Assembly (NCBI RefSeq): GCF_000744815.1
Contig: NZ_JQMQ01000005.1
Coordinates: 504,055 to 568,054, forward strand
Length of the DNA: 64,000 nucleotides
From: Phaeacidiphilus oryzae TH49
GTDB taxonomy: Bacteria > Actinomycetota > Actinomycetes > Streptomycetales > Streptomycetaceae
Direction of reading: 5' to 3'
Shown here: positions 55,833 to 64,000 of the stretch, one piece after another
How the letters are laid out: every line of letters begins with the position of its first letter
Numbering within the stretch: the stretch's first letter is position 1
Notes under the pieces: model-generated
Databases searched by the model: none
What the model was told of the DNA's origin: nothing
What the model saw: the letters and a program-made list of their open reading frames with translations, nothing else
Translations under genes and position numbers: made by a program

Positions 55833-57056
55833 TCACCCGATCCCGAGCGCGGACTGCTTGGACTGGTACTGCGCCAGGTTGTCCCCGGTCACCACGCCGA
55901 CACCGGAGCTCAGCGTCGAGCCGTCGGACTCCAGGTACGGCTTCACCAGGTCCAGGGTGGCCTGCTTGCCCAGCACCTTGAGCGCGGCCAGCAGGCACGC
56001 CCCGGTGTAGCCCTGCTGGTAGGGCTCCTGGACGACGGTCGCCTGGATCACGCCGGACTTGATGAACTGCAGGGTCTGGCTGTCGGTGTCGTCCGAGATC
56101 ACCTTGATCGCGCCGGTCTTGCCGGCCGACTGCACGGCGGTCGCCGCCGCCGGGCCGTCGTACGAGTACACCCCGTACAGGCCGTTCACACTGGCGTCGG
56201 TCTGGATCGCGGTCTCCGCGTTCGACAGTGCCTTGGACGAGTCCATGTTGTCGCTGAGCTTGTTGACGACCTTGACCTGCGAGCCCTTCAGAGCGTCCTG
56301 GAAGCCCTGGATCCGCTGCACGGCGTTGGAGGTGGTCAGCGAGCCGACCAGGACCACCACCTGGCCCTTGCCGCCGAGCGCGGCCTTCATCGCCTCGCCG
56401 GCCTTGTAGCCGGCCTGGTAGTTGGGCGTGCCCAGGTACAGCGCGGCGCCGTCCTGCGGCGGCAGCGGGGAGTCGATGGCGAGCACCGGGACGCCGGCCG
56501 CGTTGGCGGAGGAGATCGGCGCCTTGATCGCGGTCGGGTCGATGGCGGAGACCTCGAAGGCGCTGACGCCCTGGCCGCGGATGGTCTGGATGAGGGAGAG
56601 CTGCTGGTCGAGGCGGCCGTTGGCGGGGGCGAGGTACTGGCCCTTCACCCCGAGGTCCTTCAGGCCCTTGTTGAAGCCGACCTTGCCCGCGTTCCAGTAG
56701 TCGACGGCGACATTGACCACCATGTCGAGGTTCAGCTTGGACAGGTCCTTGCCCTTGAGTGCGTTCTTCAGCGCAGCGTCGACCTTGGCGAGGTTCGCGT
56801 CGTTGAAGGCGATGTCGCCCTTGATGGCGGACGCCGCAGACGAGGAACTGCCGGCGGTGGCACCCGCGTTGACGGCGGCGCCGGCCCCCTGCTTGCTGCA
56901 GGACGCGGCGCTCAGCGCGACGGCGACAGCGGCGGCCACAAGCGCGACACGGCGAGTGCGGCGGTGCCGCGATGTGGGGGCGGAGGCGGAGAAGGTGGCA
57001 GAGGTGGACGAGGACGGTCCGGGGCGGCGGCCGTGGGAGCCGGTCGGGGAAGGCAT
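55833..57056 (-). CDS. Sugar ABC transporter substrate-binding lipoprotein
   Basis: 407 residues. Basic n-region, hydrophobic core VALVAAAVAVALSAASC with a lipobox whose Cys is C53, then a Ser/Ala linker. The mature part is a type I periplasmic-binding fold: TIRGQGVSAFEVSAIDPTAI, GVPVLAIDSPLPPQDGAALY, YLGTPNYQAGYKAGEAMKAA, VVLVGSLTTSNAVQRIQGFQ and QEPYQQGYTGACLLAALKVL, as in CUT2 (ribose/xylose/arabinose) binding proteins. The protein is lipid-anchored outside the membrane. GAGAGG precedes ATG 57056. A LacI-type operator lies 57 bp upstream. The araBDA genes a few kb away make L-arabinose the leading candidate ligand. Confidence 0.93.
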   Translation of the reverse strand: MPSPTGSHGRRPGPSSSTSATFSASAPTSRHRRTRRVALVAAAVAVALSAASCSKQGAGAAVNAGATAGSSSSAASAIKGDIAFNDANLAKVDAALKNALKGKDLSKLNLDMVVNVAVDYWNAGKVGFNKGLKDLGVKGQYLAPANGRLDQQLSLIQTIRGQGVSAFEVSAIDPTAIKAPISSANAAGVPVLAIDSPLPPQDGAALYLGTPNYQAGYKAGEAMKAALGGKGQVVVLVGSLTTSNAVQRIQGFQDALKGSQVKVVNKLSDNMDSSKALSNAETAIQTDASVNGLYGVYSYDGPAAATAVQSAGKTGAIKVISDDTDSQTLQFIKSGVIQATVVQEPYQQGYTGACLLAALKVLGKQATLDLVKPYLESDGSTLSSGVGVVTGDNLAQYQSKQSALGIG

Positions 57057-57112
57057 CGTTGCGATCCTCTCGGAGGAGAAGCGTCCGAGTCGGCGGGACC
57101 GCCGAACTCTCT

Positions 57113-57126
57113 TGTTATCGCTAACA
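57113..57126. promoter_or_regulatory. LacI-family operator before the ABC transporter operon
   Basis: TGTTATCGCTAACA has perfect TGTTA/TAACA arms and matches the LacI-family consensus TGTTAGCGCTAACA with one change. It lies 57 bp upstream of the binding-protein start, where a repressor would block transcription. Confidence 0.75.
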
Positions 57127-57370
57127 GTTCGCGCGCCGCGAGGCCGGTGCGCAAAGGCCGCACGGCATCGCGCCACCGCGCGCCGGACGCGTGGGGCGTG
57201 CGGTGCGCCTGTGGTGCACTGGCAGTTCTGGGGTGGTGCAGGAGTGGTACTCGGTGCCGCTGGTGGTGGTACTCACTTGCTGCGGAGGTGCCGCGTGGCG
57301 GCAGGGCGAGGATGCGCACCGGCCACCGCACGGGGACGCCGGCGTTTCGCCAGCGTTTCCGATGGTGAAT

Positions 57371-57384
57371 TGTTAGCGCTCACA
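57371..57384. promoter_or_regulatory. Second LacI-family operator
   Basis: TGTTAGCGCTCACA is a near-palindromic LacI-type site, 258 bp from the first one. It may allow looping, or serve a second transporter promoter. Confidence 0.7.
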
Positions 57385-57680
57385 TTGCAGTGGGTCAAGA
57401 CATCGGACAGGTCACTTTTCGGCATCGCCGCTCTCCGACCCGGCATCACCGCAGGCCACCAACTCCCGCACGCCGGCAGCCGCCTGACGCGGAGCTCGCC
57501 GGGGGCGGCGGCGCGGGGGCGGCGGGCCGACGGCGCGGGGGCGCCGGGGCGGCGGCGCGGGGGCGCCGGGCCGGCGGGCCGGAGCCGTCACCCGGCGCAT
57601 GGAATCCTCGTCCCTGGCTCAGCGGGATCGCGCCCGTAGGGCGCGCAGAGGCGCCCGCCCGCTGCCGGAAAGGTGCTGCC
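57385..57680. other. Intergenic region with a G-rich block
   Basis: This stretch before the HAD gene holds no gene. From 57501 to 57582 the plus strand is a run of G-tracts (about eight of three to five G) with the imperfect repeat GGCGGCGCGGGGGCGCCGGG, able in principle to form G-quadruplexes or strong hairpins. The region between the two LacI operators (57127-57370) has the repeated element TGGTACTC but no gene. Confidence 0.5.
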
Positions 57681-58436
57681 ATGCCGCGCATCCGAGGCGT
57701 CCTCTTCGATCTGGACGACACCCTCCACGACTACACCGCCTCGGACCGGGCCGGGCTGATCGAGCACCTCCGCGTGGAGGGCCTCCTCGAACGCTTCGCC
57801 GATCCCGCCGAGGCGTACGCCCTCTGGCGCCGCATCATGGACGAGGAGTACGCCCGCTTCCTCGCCGGCGAGCTCACCTTCACCGCCCAGCGGGCCACCC
57901 GGACCAGGCGCTTCCTCGCCCGGGCCGACCCCGCCCGCCGGGAGGTCCCGGAGGCGGACGCCCTCGACTGGTTCGCCCGCTACGCCGCCCTCCGCGACGC
58001 CGCCTGGCGCGCCTTCCCCGACGCCGAGCCCGCCCTCCGCGCCCTCACCGCCGGCCACCGCCTGGGCGTGGTCTCCAACTCCTCCACCGCCCACCAGCTC
58101 GGCAACCTGCGGGCCACCGGCCTGCTGCGGTACTTCGCGGACGGAACGGTGGTCTGCTCGGCCGAACACGGCGCGGCCAAGCCCGCCGAGAGCATCTTCC
58201 ACGCCGGCTGCGCCGCCCTCGGCCTGCCCCCGCACCAGGTGGCCTACGTCGGCGACCGCTACGACCTCGACGCCGTGGGCGCCCGCGACGCCGGCCTCCA
58301 CGCGTACTGGCTCGACCGATCGGGCGCCGGCCCGGACGGGGGCGCCGACGCGGCTGCGGGGAACGCCGCCATCCAGGTGATCCGCAGCCTCGCCGAACTT
58401 CCGACCGCCCTCAGGGCTCTCGGCGACGCCGGCTAG
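57681..58436 (+). CDS. HAD-IA family hydrolase/phosphatase
   Basis: 251 residues. Motif I VLFDLDDTLHDY has both catalytic Asp residues, motif II is VVSNSS, motif III the Lys in HGAAKPAESIFHAG and motif IV VGDRYDLDAVGARDAG. The helical cap (about 20-95) fits subfamily IA, such as phosphoglycolate- or sugar-phosphate phosphatases; the substrate is unknown. GGAAAGG lies before ATG 57681. The stop is 18 bp from the convergent phosphotransferase gene. It could be co-regulated with the sugar operon from the intergenic operators, but this is weak. Confidence 0.9.
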   Translation: MPRIRGVLFDLDDTLHDYTASDRAGLIEHLRVEGLLERFADPAEAYALWRRIMDEEYARFLAGELTFTAQRATRTRRFLARADPARREVPEADALDWFARYAALRDAAWRAFPDAEPALRALTAGHRLGVVSNSSTAHQLGNLRATGLLRYFADGTVVCSAEHGAAKPAESIFHAGCAALGLPPHQVAYVGDRYDLDAVGARDAGLHAYWLDRSGAGPDGGADAAAGNAAIQVIRSLAELPTALRALGDAG

Positions 58437-58454
58437 ACCACGGCTGGACGACGG

Positions 58455-59462
58455 CTAGCCGGCGGCTCCGGCGGCTCCGGCGGCCAGCCCGACCAGGAAC
58501 CGGGTGTGGGCGTCCTCCCGTCGCGCGCGGACCCGCGGCAGCGCGTTGAACACGGCGAGCGCCCGGCACCAACCGAGCACCCGCTCCGGGGAGAGCCCGG
58601 GAACCAGCTCGGCAAGCGCCCCGATCGCCCGTTCAAGACCCGCGAGGTCCTCCGCCCCCTCCAGCACCCAGTCCACCGCGTCGAAATCGGGGTCCCCCCA
58701 GCACGGCCGGGGATCGATGGCCACCGGCCGGCCGCCGGGGCCGGTCAGCACGTTGCCGGGGTGGAGGTCTCCGTGGACCAGCGCCACCGGTCCGGCCGAC
58801 CCGCCGCCGGCCAGTTCGCCCGCCACCGCCCGCGCCCGGTCGAGCACCCGCGCGCCGGCCCGCCCGAACGCCTCCGCCGTCCCGTCCGCGGCCATCCTCC
58901 GCTCGGCCAGCCCGAAGAGGAACTCCACCCGGTCGGCCAGCGGCCGCAGCGACGAGCGCGCCTCCGTCCCCGGCGCCGTACCCGTCTCCGGCACCGGCGC
59001 CGGCACCGGCGAGCAGCTCCTCAACTCACGCAGCAGGCTGCCCACTTCCGCCGGATCCCAGCCCGCCTCCCGCAGCGGGGCTCCGGGCTGCACGCCGTCC
59101 AGCAGCAGCGCCCCGGCCTCCGCGTCCTCCGCCAGCAGGCCGACCACGGACGGCGTTCCCGCCCAGCGGCGCAGCGCCTCGGCCTCCTCCCGGGCGACCG
59201 CCGGGTCCGGGGTGAGCTTCAACCACGCCACCCCGCCGCCATCGGCTCTCCGGCAGCGGAACACCCGCGAGGTGCCCCCGCCGCCCGCCGCCACCACGTC
59301 GAGCTCCCAGCGTTCCGCGAACTCCCGCACCAGAGCGGGCAGTGCCTCGCACCAGACCGACACCGCCGCCCCGAACCGGACCGCGAACCGCTCCCGGACC
59401 GCCGGCTCCACCACCGCGAGGAGCCCGGCGTCCGGGCCCCGGCCCGGCTCCAGGCCCGTCAC
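58455..59462 (-). CDS. Aminoglycoside/hydroxyurea phosphotransferase-like kinase
   Basis: 335 residues. LLAVVEPAVRERFAVRFG, WCEALPALVREFAERWELDV, then GGTSRVFRCRRADGGGVAWL resemble the APH(6)/hydroxyurea-resistance family. ATP-site Lys in AWLKLTPDP, catalytic loop LVHGDLHPGNVLTG and metal Asp in AIDPRPCWGDPDFDAVDWVL are all present, so it should be an active small-molecule kinase. Chromosomal copies in actinomycetes often lack a proven resistance role. GTG 59462 is the only reasonable start close to the conserved region; the upstream extension to 59639 is Arg/Gly-rich and unconserved. Confidence 0.88.
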   Translation of the reverse strand: MTGLEPGRGPDAGLLAVVEPAVRERFAVRFGAAVSVWCEALPALVREFAERWELDVVAAGGGGTSRVFRCRRADGGGVAWLKLTPDPAVAREEAEALRRWAGTPSVVGLLAEDAEAGALLLDGVQPGAPLREAGWDPAEVGSLLRELRSCSPVPAPVPETGTAPGTEARSSLRPLADRVEFLFGLAERRMAADGTAEAFGRAGARVLDRARAVAGELAGGGSAGPVALVHGDLHPGNVLTGPGGRPVAIDPRPCWGDPDFDAVDWVLEGAEDLAGLERAIGALAELVPGLSPERVLGWCRALAVFNALPRVRARREDAHTRFLVGLAAGAAGAAG

Positions 59463-59717
59463 GACCGCACCGCCCGGCCGAGTCGCCCCACGGCGCCGCA
59501 CTCGACCCGCTCGCGCGCCTCGCGCATGGAGACCGACATGCGGAGACTCTAGCCGCGCTGTTCGCCCGGGCCGCCCCCCACCACCCCGCTTGGACCTCAC
59601 GCAGCGGACAACTCCGGCCCCTGCCCGGCTACTTGGCACGGGTCCGGGCCGCCCCGCCCAGCCGCCCGCCTGACCGGCGGGGCATGGGCGCGGGGGTCCC
59701 GGACCCGGCCGGCCGGG

Positions 59718-60245
59718 TCAGCGTTTCAGCGTGAAGGTGAAGTCGCCGGAGAGCTTGCCGGTCAGGCGGACAGCCGCGACGAGCACCCCTTTCTCGTTCA
59801 GTCGCCCGGCCTCGGCCCGGGAGAGGCCGAAGCCCTCGGCTATCAGGCGCATCGGCCGGACCGGGATCCGGGCCGCGAAGCGCACCGAGACGTCGACCAC
59901 CTCGCCGTCCAGGTGGTCGGCGCCGCCGGTGTCGAGGCGCCAGGCGCCGCCCCAGTCGAGGGCGATCCGGTTGCGGCGCAGGACCGCGGGGTCCGACAGC
60001 AGCTCGGCCGCCAGGCCGGGGTCGTTGCCGTGGAGACGGTCCAGCAGTTCGGGACGGACGGAGCGGACGCAGGCCCGCTCGAAGACGGTCAGCTTGGCCG
60101 TCTCCCCGCAGTACGCGCAGAGGACGAGGAGCCAGGCGTCGAGGCGCTTGTGGTGGGCGTTCACGCGGAACCGCCCGTCCGCCCGGAAGCGGTCGAAGTC
60201 GCAGACGTGGCAGCGGCGGAGGACGGTCGGAAGGCAGGTGGGCAT
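59718..60245 (-). CDS. DUF1062 family protein
   Basis: 175 residues. The N-terminus holds CxxC pairs likely to bind zinc: RRCHVCDFDRFRADGRFRVN and LCAYCGETAKLTVFERACVR. The latter part, RNRIALDWGGAWRLDTGG, then ARIPVRPMRLIAEGFGLSRA and AGRLNEKGVLVAAV, follows the DUF1062 pattern; the end resembles an S4-like or rhodanese-free RNA-binding helix pair. The function is unknown to me. ATG 60245 has GGGTGG upstream; GTG 60266 would add 7 residues. Confidence 0.85.
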   Translation of the reverse strand: MPTCLPTVLRRCHVCDFDRFRADGRFRVNAHHKRLDAWLLVLCAYCGETAKLTVFERACVRSVRPELLDRLHGNDPGLAAELLSDPAVLRRNRIALDWGGAWRLDTGGADHLDGEVVDVSVRFAARIPVRPMRLIAEGFGLSRAEAGRLNEKGVLVAAVRLTGKLSGDFTFTLKR

Positions 60246-60701
60246 GACCACCCAGCGATTGAGCACAGGTGTACACCGGTTTCAGTGAGAAGTCCGCAGC
60301 AGGAAGCAGCGCGCGGCGCGGATGGCGCGGCGCGCGACGAATCAGCTCTCGGGAGGTCTCACAGGGTGTACAAGGGCGTGTCCTCGACTGGGCGGCATGG
60401 CAGGCGCCCGTCGGCGCACGCCGATCGGGCTCGGCAGCACGGTAGCGACGCACCGCGCTACCGCGCCACGGCCTTTCGAACCGGAAGGCCGGAAGCCCGG
60501 AAGGCCGGAAGGCCGGAAGGCCGGAAGGCCGGAAGGCCGGAAGGCCGATGGGCCGGGCGCCCGGTGTCGGGGAATGGCGCGCCCCGCGGGCGGCCCCAGG
60601 GCCGGTCCGGCGCGCTCAGAAGGACCGCCGGCCCGGCCCGGGGCAGCGACGCAGGGGCCGCCTCGGGCCGGGCAGGCCGGCAGCGGAGGACTGACTGGGC
60701 G
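60246..60701. other. Intergenic region, 456 bp, with an 8-bp repeat array
   Basis: The region lies between the araA 3' end and the DUF1062 gene, both on the minus strand. It should contain the DUF1062 promoter. Apart from the CCGGAAGG array I see no gene; open frames across it are repeat-driven. Confidence 0.5.
60481..60544. repeat. Eight tandem copies of CCGGAAGG
   Basis: Eight consecutive 8-bp units CCGGAAGG with one substitution (CCGGAAGC in unit 2), followed by a degenerate CCGATGGG. The array lies about 160 bp downstream of the araA stop. Confidence 0.95.
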
Positions 60702-62213
60702 TCAGAAGCCCTGCGCCAGGCGGTGGTACGCCTGGTTCCAGCGGAGCTCCTTGGTGAACTGGCGGGTGCTGGAGGCGCCGTCGATCAGCGCCAGCTCGGT
60801 GCCGGTCATCTCGGCGAAGTCGGCCAGCTCCTCGGCGGTGATCTGCGAGGAGAGGACGGTGTGGTGCGGGCCCCCGGCGGTCAGCCAGCACTCGGTCGAG
60901 GTGCGGAGCGAGGGCCGCGGCTTCCAGACCGCCCGGGCCACCGGCAGCGCCGGCAGCGGTTCCAGCGGCTCGACGACGTCGATCTCGTTGGCCACCAGCC
61001 GGAAGCGCTCGCCCATGTCGGCCATCCCGACCACGACCGCCTCGCCCGGCTGGGCGTCGAAGACCAGGCGGACCGGGTCCTCCCGGCCGCCGATGGACAG
61101 CGGGTGGATCTCGCAGCTCGGCGTCCCCACCGCGATGCTGGGGCAGACCTCCAGCATGTGGGCGCCGAGGATCAACTCCTGCCCGGGCTCCAGGTTGTAG
61201 GTGTAGTCCTCCATGAAGGAGGTGCCGCCGGGCCGGCCCGCGCCCATCACCTTCAGGCCGCGCAGCAGCACCGAGGTCTTCCAGTCGCCCTCGCCGCCGA
61301 AGCCGTAGCCGTCGGCCATCAGCCGCTGGACGGCGATGCCGGGCAGCTGCCGGAGCCCGCCCAGGTCCTCGAAGTTGGTGGTGAAGGCGCGGAAGCCGCC
61401 CTCGTCCAGGAAGGCGCGCAGGCCGGCCTCGATCCGGGCGGCGTAGCGCAGCGAGTCGTGCCGCTCCCCGCCGGTGCGCAGCTCGGGGGCGACCGCGTAG
61501 GCCTCCTCGTACTCCTTGACGATCGCGTCCACGGCCGCGTCGCTCACCGCGTCCACGACCTCCACCAGGTCGTTGACGCCGTAGGTGTTGACGGAGGTGC
61601 CGAACTTCAGCTCGGCCTCGACCTTGTCGCCCTCGGTGACGGCGACGTCCCGCATGTTGTCGCCGAACCGGGCCAGCCGCAGCGAGCGCAGCTCGGCGCG
61701 GCCGAGGGCGGCCCTGGCCCAGCGGTCGATCCGCAGCCGGACGGCCGGGTCGGTGACATGGCCCGCCACGGTGGTCCGCGGGACGCCCAGCCGGGCCTGG
61801 ATGTAGCCGAACTCCCGGTCGCCGTGGGCGGCCTGGTTGAGGTTCATGAAGTCCATGTCGAGGGTGGACCACGGAACCCGGACGTGCGACTGGGTGTGGA
61901 GGTGGAGCAGCGGCTTGTGGAGGGCGTCCAGGCCGGAGATCCACATCTTGGCCGGGGAGAAGGTGTGCATCCAGGCGATGACGCCGACCACCGAGTCGTC
62001 CCGATCGGCCTCCAGCATCGTCCGGCGGATGGCGGCGGCGTCGGTGAGCACCTCCTTCCACTCCAGCCGGACCGGCAGCCCGCCGTCGGCGGCGAGCCGC
62101 TCGGCGATCTCCCGGGACTGGTCGGCGACCTGACGGAGCGTCTCCTCGCCGTACAGGTGCTGGCTCCCGGTGAGGAACCAGACCTGCCGCTGCTGCGCTG
62201 CCGCGCTGCCCAT
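60702..62213 (-). CDS. araA: L-arabinose isomerase
   Basis: 503 residues, the usual length. The N-terminal [20 protein letters not shown] is diagnostic, followed by [80 protein letters not shown] and HMLEVCPSI, which supply the metal-binding Glu and His residues. It converts L-arabinose to L-ribulose with Mn2+. ATG 62213 shares its A with the araD stop (TGATG) and has GAGGGAG upstream. It is the last gene of the overlapping araB-araD-araA set; an 8-bp repeat array lies downstream. Confidence 0.98.
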   Translation of the reverse strand: MGSAAAQQRQVWFLTGSQHLYGEETLRQVADQSREIAERLAADGGLPVRLEWKEVLTDAAAIRRTMLEADRDDSVVGVIAWMHTFSPAKMWISGLDALHKPLLHLHTQSHVRVPWSTLDMDFMNLNQAAHGDREFGYIQARLGVPRTTVAGHVTDPAVRLRIDRWARAALGRAELRSLRLARFGDNMRDVAVTEGDKVEAELKFGTSVNTYGVNDLVEVVDAVSDAAVDAIVKEYEEAYAVAPELRTGGERHDSLRYAARIEAGLRAFLDEGGFRAFTTNFEDLGGLRQLPGIAVQRLMADGYGFGGEGDWKTSVLLRGLKVMGAGRPGGTSFMEDYTYNLEPGQELILGAHMLEVCPSIAVGTPSCEIHPLSIGGREDPVRLVFDAQPGEAVVVGMADMGERFRLVANEIDVVEPLEPLPALPVARAVWKPRPSLRTSTECWLTAGGPHHTVLSSQITAEELADFAEMTGTELALIDGASSTRQFTKELRWNQAYHRLAQGF

Positions 62214-63004
62214 CACTTGGCTCCCTCGGAGTTCTCGTTCGCCTTGTCGTTCTGGCTCTGGCCGTAGACGTTCTGGTACCGGTCGTACAGCGCGTCGATG
62301 TCGTCCTGGGGCAGCCGGACGACCGGGCCCAGCTGGCGGGCCAGGTGGACGGTCCGGGCCACGTCCTCGGTCATCACCGCCGCCTTGACTGCGGCCTTGG
62401 CGTCCTTGCCGATGGTGAAGACGCCGTGCTGCCGCATCAGCACCGCCGGGGAGCGGCGGCCCTCCAGGGTGGCGACGATGCCGCGGCCGATCTCGTCGCC
62501 GCCGATCCGGGCGAACGGGCCGACCGGTATGTCGTCGCCGAACTCGTCGCCCATCGCGGTGATCGCGCAGGGCACGTCCTCGCCGACGGCCGCCCAGGCG
62601 GTGGCGTACGGCGAGTGGGTGTGGACCACCCCGCCGACGTCCGCGCGGTGGCGGTAGACGTAGGCGTGGGCGGCGGTGTCGCTGGACGGGGAGTAGGCGT
62701 TGCCGAAGCCGTCCAGCGGGGTGCCGTGGAGGTCGGTGACGATCATCGACTCGGGGGTCAGGTCGTCGTAGGAGACCCCGCTGGGCTTGATCACCATGAG
62801 GTCGGCGCCGGGCAGCCGGCCGCTGATGTTCCCGCTGGTCCAGGTGACCAGGCCCCAGCGGAGGAGTTCACTGTGCAGCGCGCAGACCCGCTCGCGCAGC
62901 CCGGCCACCTCCTCCTGCTGTGCGGGGGTCAGCTGGTCGGCGTGGGTGATCCGGGCAGGCCCGGCAGCGCCGGACGCACTGGTCGCGCTGGTTGCGGCGG
63001 TCAC
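62213..63004 (-). CDS. araD: L-ribulose-5-phosphate 4-epimerase
   Basis: 263 residues of the class II aldolase/epimerase fold. Substrate- and zinc-binding motifs are [40 protein letters not shown], the metal site [20 protein letters not shown], and [20 protein letters not shown]; the C-terminal YQNVYGQ is typical of AraD. It converts L-ribulose-5-phosphate to D-xylulose-5-phosphate, feeding the pentose phosphate pathway. GTG 63004 overlaps the araB stop (GTGA), with CGGAGG upstream. The first 20 residues and last 15 are low complexity. Confidence 0.96.
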   Translation of the reverse strand: MTAATSATSASGAAGPARITHADQLTPAQQEEVAGLRERVCALHSELLRWGLVTWTSGNISGRLPGADLMVIKPSGVSYDDLTPESMIVTDLHGTPLDGFGNAYSPSSDTAAHAYVYRHRADVGGVVHTHSPYATAWAAVGEDVPCAITAMGDEFGDDIPVGPFARIGGDEIGRGIVATLEGRRSPAVLMRQHGVFTIGKDAKAAVKAAVMTEDVARTVHLARQLGPVVRLPQDDIDALYDRYQNVYGQSQNDKANENSEGAK

Positions 63005-64000
63005 TTGGCGGCCTCCGTGGGAGTGGCGGTGCTGGTGATGGCGTTGGCGGTGGTGGCGTTGGCGGTGGCGTGGGTGGCGCCGGCCGCGCCGCGGGCCCGC
63101 GCCCGCAGGTCGCGCAGCCGGTGCATGGCGTCCGAGGCGCCGCGGCCGAAGTGGTCGTGGAGCTCCCGGTACTCCCGGTAGAGCGCGTCGTAGGCGTCCG
63201 CGCGCTCCGGGTCGGGGGTGTAGACGTCGCGCTGGACGGAGCCCATCGCGGCCGAGGCGGCGCGGATGTCCGGGTAGACGCCGGCGGCGACGGCGGCGTG
63301 GATCGCCGAGCCGAGCGCCGGGCCCTGCTCGGAGTCGGCGACGTCGATCGGCCGGCGCAGCACATCCGAGTAGACCTGCATCAGGAAACGGTTCTTGGGC
63401 AGCCCGCCGGACACCACGAAGCGGGTGACCGGGACCCCGGCGGCCTCGAAGGCCTCGATGATGGTGCGGGTGCCGAAGGCGGTGGACTCCAGCAGGGCGC
63501 GGTAGATCTCCTCCGGGCGGGTGTCCAGGGTGAGGCCGAGGATCAGCCCGGAGAGGTGGTGGTCGACCAGCACCGAGCGGTTGCCCGAGTGCCAGTCCAG
63601 GGCGACCAGCCCGTGGGCGCCGACCGGCTGCCCGGCGGCCTTCTCGGTGAGCAGCTCGTGCGGGGAGATCCCGCGTTCGCGCGCCTCGGCGGCGTACGAC
63701 TCGGGCAGGGCGGTGCGGACGGCCCAGGCGAAGATGTCGCCGACGCCGCTCTGGCCGGCCTCGTAACCGTAGAGGCCGGGCACCACACCGTCCTCGACCA
63801 CCCCGCACATCCCGGGGACCTCGGCGAGGACGTCGGAGTTCATGATGTGGCAGGTGCTGGTGCCCATGATGGCCAGCATCTGGCCGGGCTCGAGGGCCCG
63901 GGCGGCGGCGTTGGTGACATGGGCGTCCACGTTGCCGACCGAGACCGGGGTGCCCTCGGGGAGTCCGGTCAGCTCCGCGGCCCGGGCGGAGATCCCGCCG
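63001..64000 (-). CDS. araB: L-ribulokinase, C-terminal part (gene continues past the window)
   Basis: About 332 C-terminal residues of a FGGY-type kinase. PEGTPVSVGNVDAHVTNAAA and MLAIMGTSTCHIMNSDVLAE, then GLYGYEAGQSGVGDIFAW, HGLVALDWHSGNRSVLVDHH and VTRFVVSGGLPKNRFLMQVY, ending in SEQGPALGSAIHAAV, are diagnostic of AraB. It phosphorylates L-ribulose with ATP. The end carries an Ala/Thr/Asn-rich tail ([20 protein letters not shown]). Its stop overlaps the araD start. Promoter and N-terminus lie beyond position 64000. Confidence 0.96.
   Translation of the reverse strand, partial: GGISARAAELTGLPEGTPVSVGNVDAHVTNAAARALEPGQMLAIMGTSTCHIMNSDVLAEVPGMCGVVEDGVVPGLYGYEAGQSGVGDIFAWAVRTALPESYAAEARERGISPHELLTEKAAGQPVGAHGLVALDWHSGNRSVLVDHHLSGLILGLTLDTRPEEIYRALLESTAFGTRTIIEAFEAAGVPVTRFVVSGGLPKNRFLMQVYSDVLRRPIDVADSEQGPALGSAIHAAVAAGVYPDIRAASAAMGSVQRDVYTPDPERADAYDALYREYRELHDHFGRGASDAMHRLRDLRARARGAAGATHATANATTANAITSTATPTEAAK

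Noticed and set aside
1-64000. Mobile elements, prophage, rRNA or tRNA genes
   Set aside because: I found no transposase, integrase, phage structural gene, inverted terminal repeats or RNA gene by eye on either strand.

Overview
The window reads as chromosome of a very high-GC actinomycete, most likely Streptomycetaceae (Streptomyces, Kitasatospora or Streptacidiphilus). Reasons: strong G/C at third codon positions, many GTG and some TTG starts, frequent ATGA/GTGA stop-start overlaps, genes whose -10 box lies 6-7 nt before the start codon (leaderless), an actinobacterial GTTAGGC-type iron box, and an MmyB-type regulator paired with an SDR gene. I see no rRNA, tRNA, CRISPR array, insertion sequence or prophage. 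The region looks like an accessory, catabolism-rich part of a chromosome.

Layout. 0-3.3 kb: GntR regulator, AtzE-like amidase, AtzG-like small subunit, then a broken dienelactone hydrolase/NTF2 fusion. 3.5-7 kb: secreted glucodextranase-like GH15 enzyme. 7.1-7.45 kb: twenty 16-bp tandem repeats. 7.5-10.2 kb: a subtilase that has lost its catalytic His and Ser, with a Gln/FG-rich prion-like partner. 10.7-18.4 kb: GNAT, TetR, TauD-type dioxygenase, an acyl-CoA ligase remnant, Lrp regulator, indolepyruvate ferredoxin oxidoreductase and a class II aldolase. 18.5-25 kb: mostly membrane proteins (APC permease, LapA-like, DUF7144-like, ClC channel) and uncharacterised proteins. 25-36 kb: small regulator/enzyme sets (SDR-HAD with TetR, VOC-NTF2, MFS pump, methyltransferase with XRE-cupin regulator, MmyB-SDR, acyl-CoA ligase). 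36-43.7 kb: iron-regulated siderophore-interacting protein, NUDIX-like, GlsB-like, quinone reductase, DoxX, serpin, TmrB-like ATPase, low-molecular-weight phosphatase and fructosamine kinase. 43.9-47.6 kb: secreted GH31 glycosidase and an MFS transporter.

47.8-52.9 kb is the most interesting stretch. Five co-directional genes encode a trypsin-FHA protein, an ExbB/TolQ/MotA-like channel subunit, a partner with an Asp-bearing transmembrane helix and an Ig-like domain, a Ser/Thr kinase-zinc ribbon-FGE-like fusion, and a Trypco1 (trypsin-co-occurring) protein. This combination suggests a signalling or conflict/defence device built round an ion-driven membrane stator, and I know of no described system with this set.

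53-64 kb: a CUT2-type sugar ABC transporter (binding lipoprotein, double ATPase, permease) whose promoter region carries LacI-type operators, then HAD, phosphotransferase and DUF1062 genes, then the overlapping araB-araD-araA genes for L-arabinose catabolism. araB runs off the right edge. The transporter is a good candidate for arabinose uptake.

A recurring feature is short tandem duplication at gene 3' ends and convergent junctions, in three cases including the stop codon of the neighbouring gene. Function assignments come from motif recognition by eye; no database search was possible.
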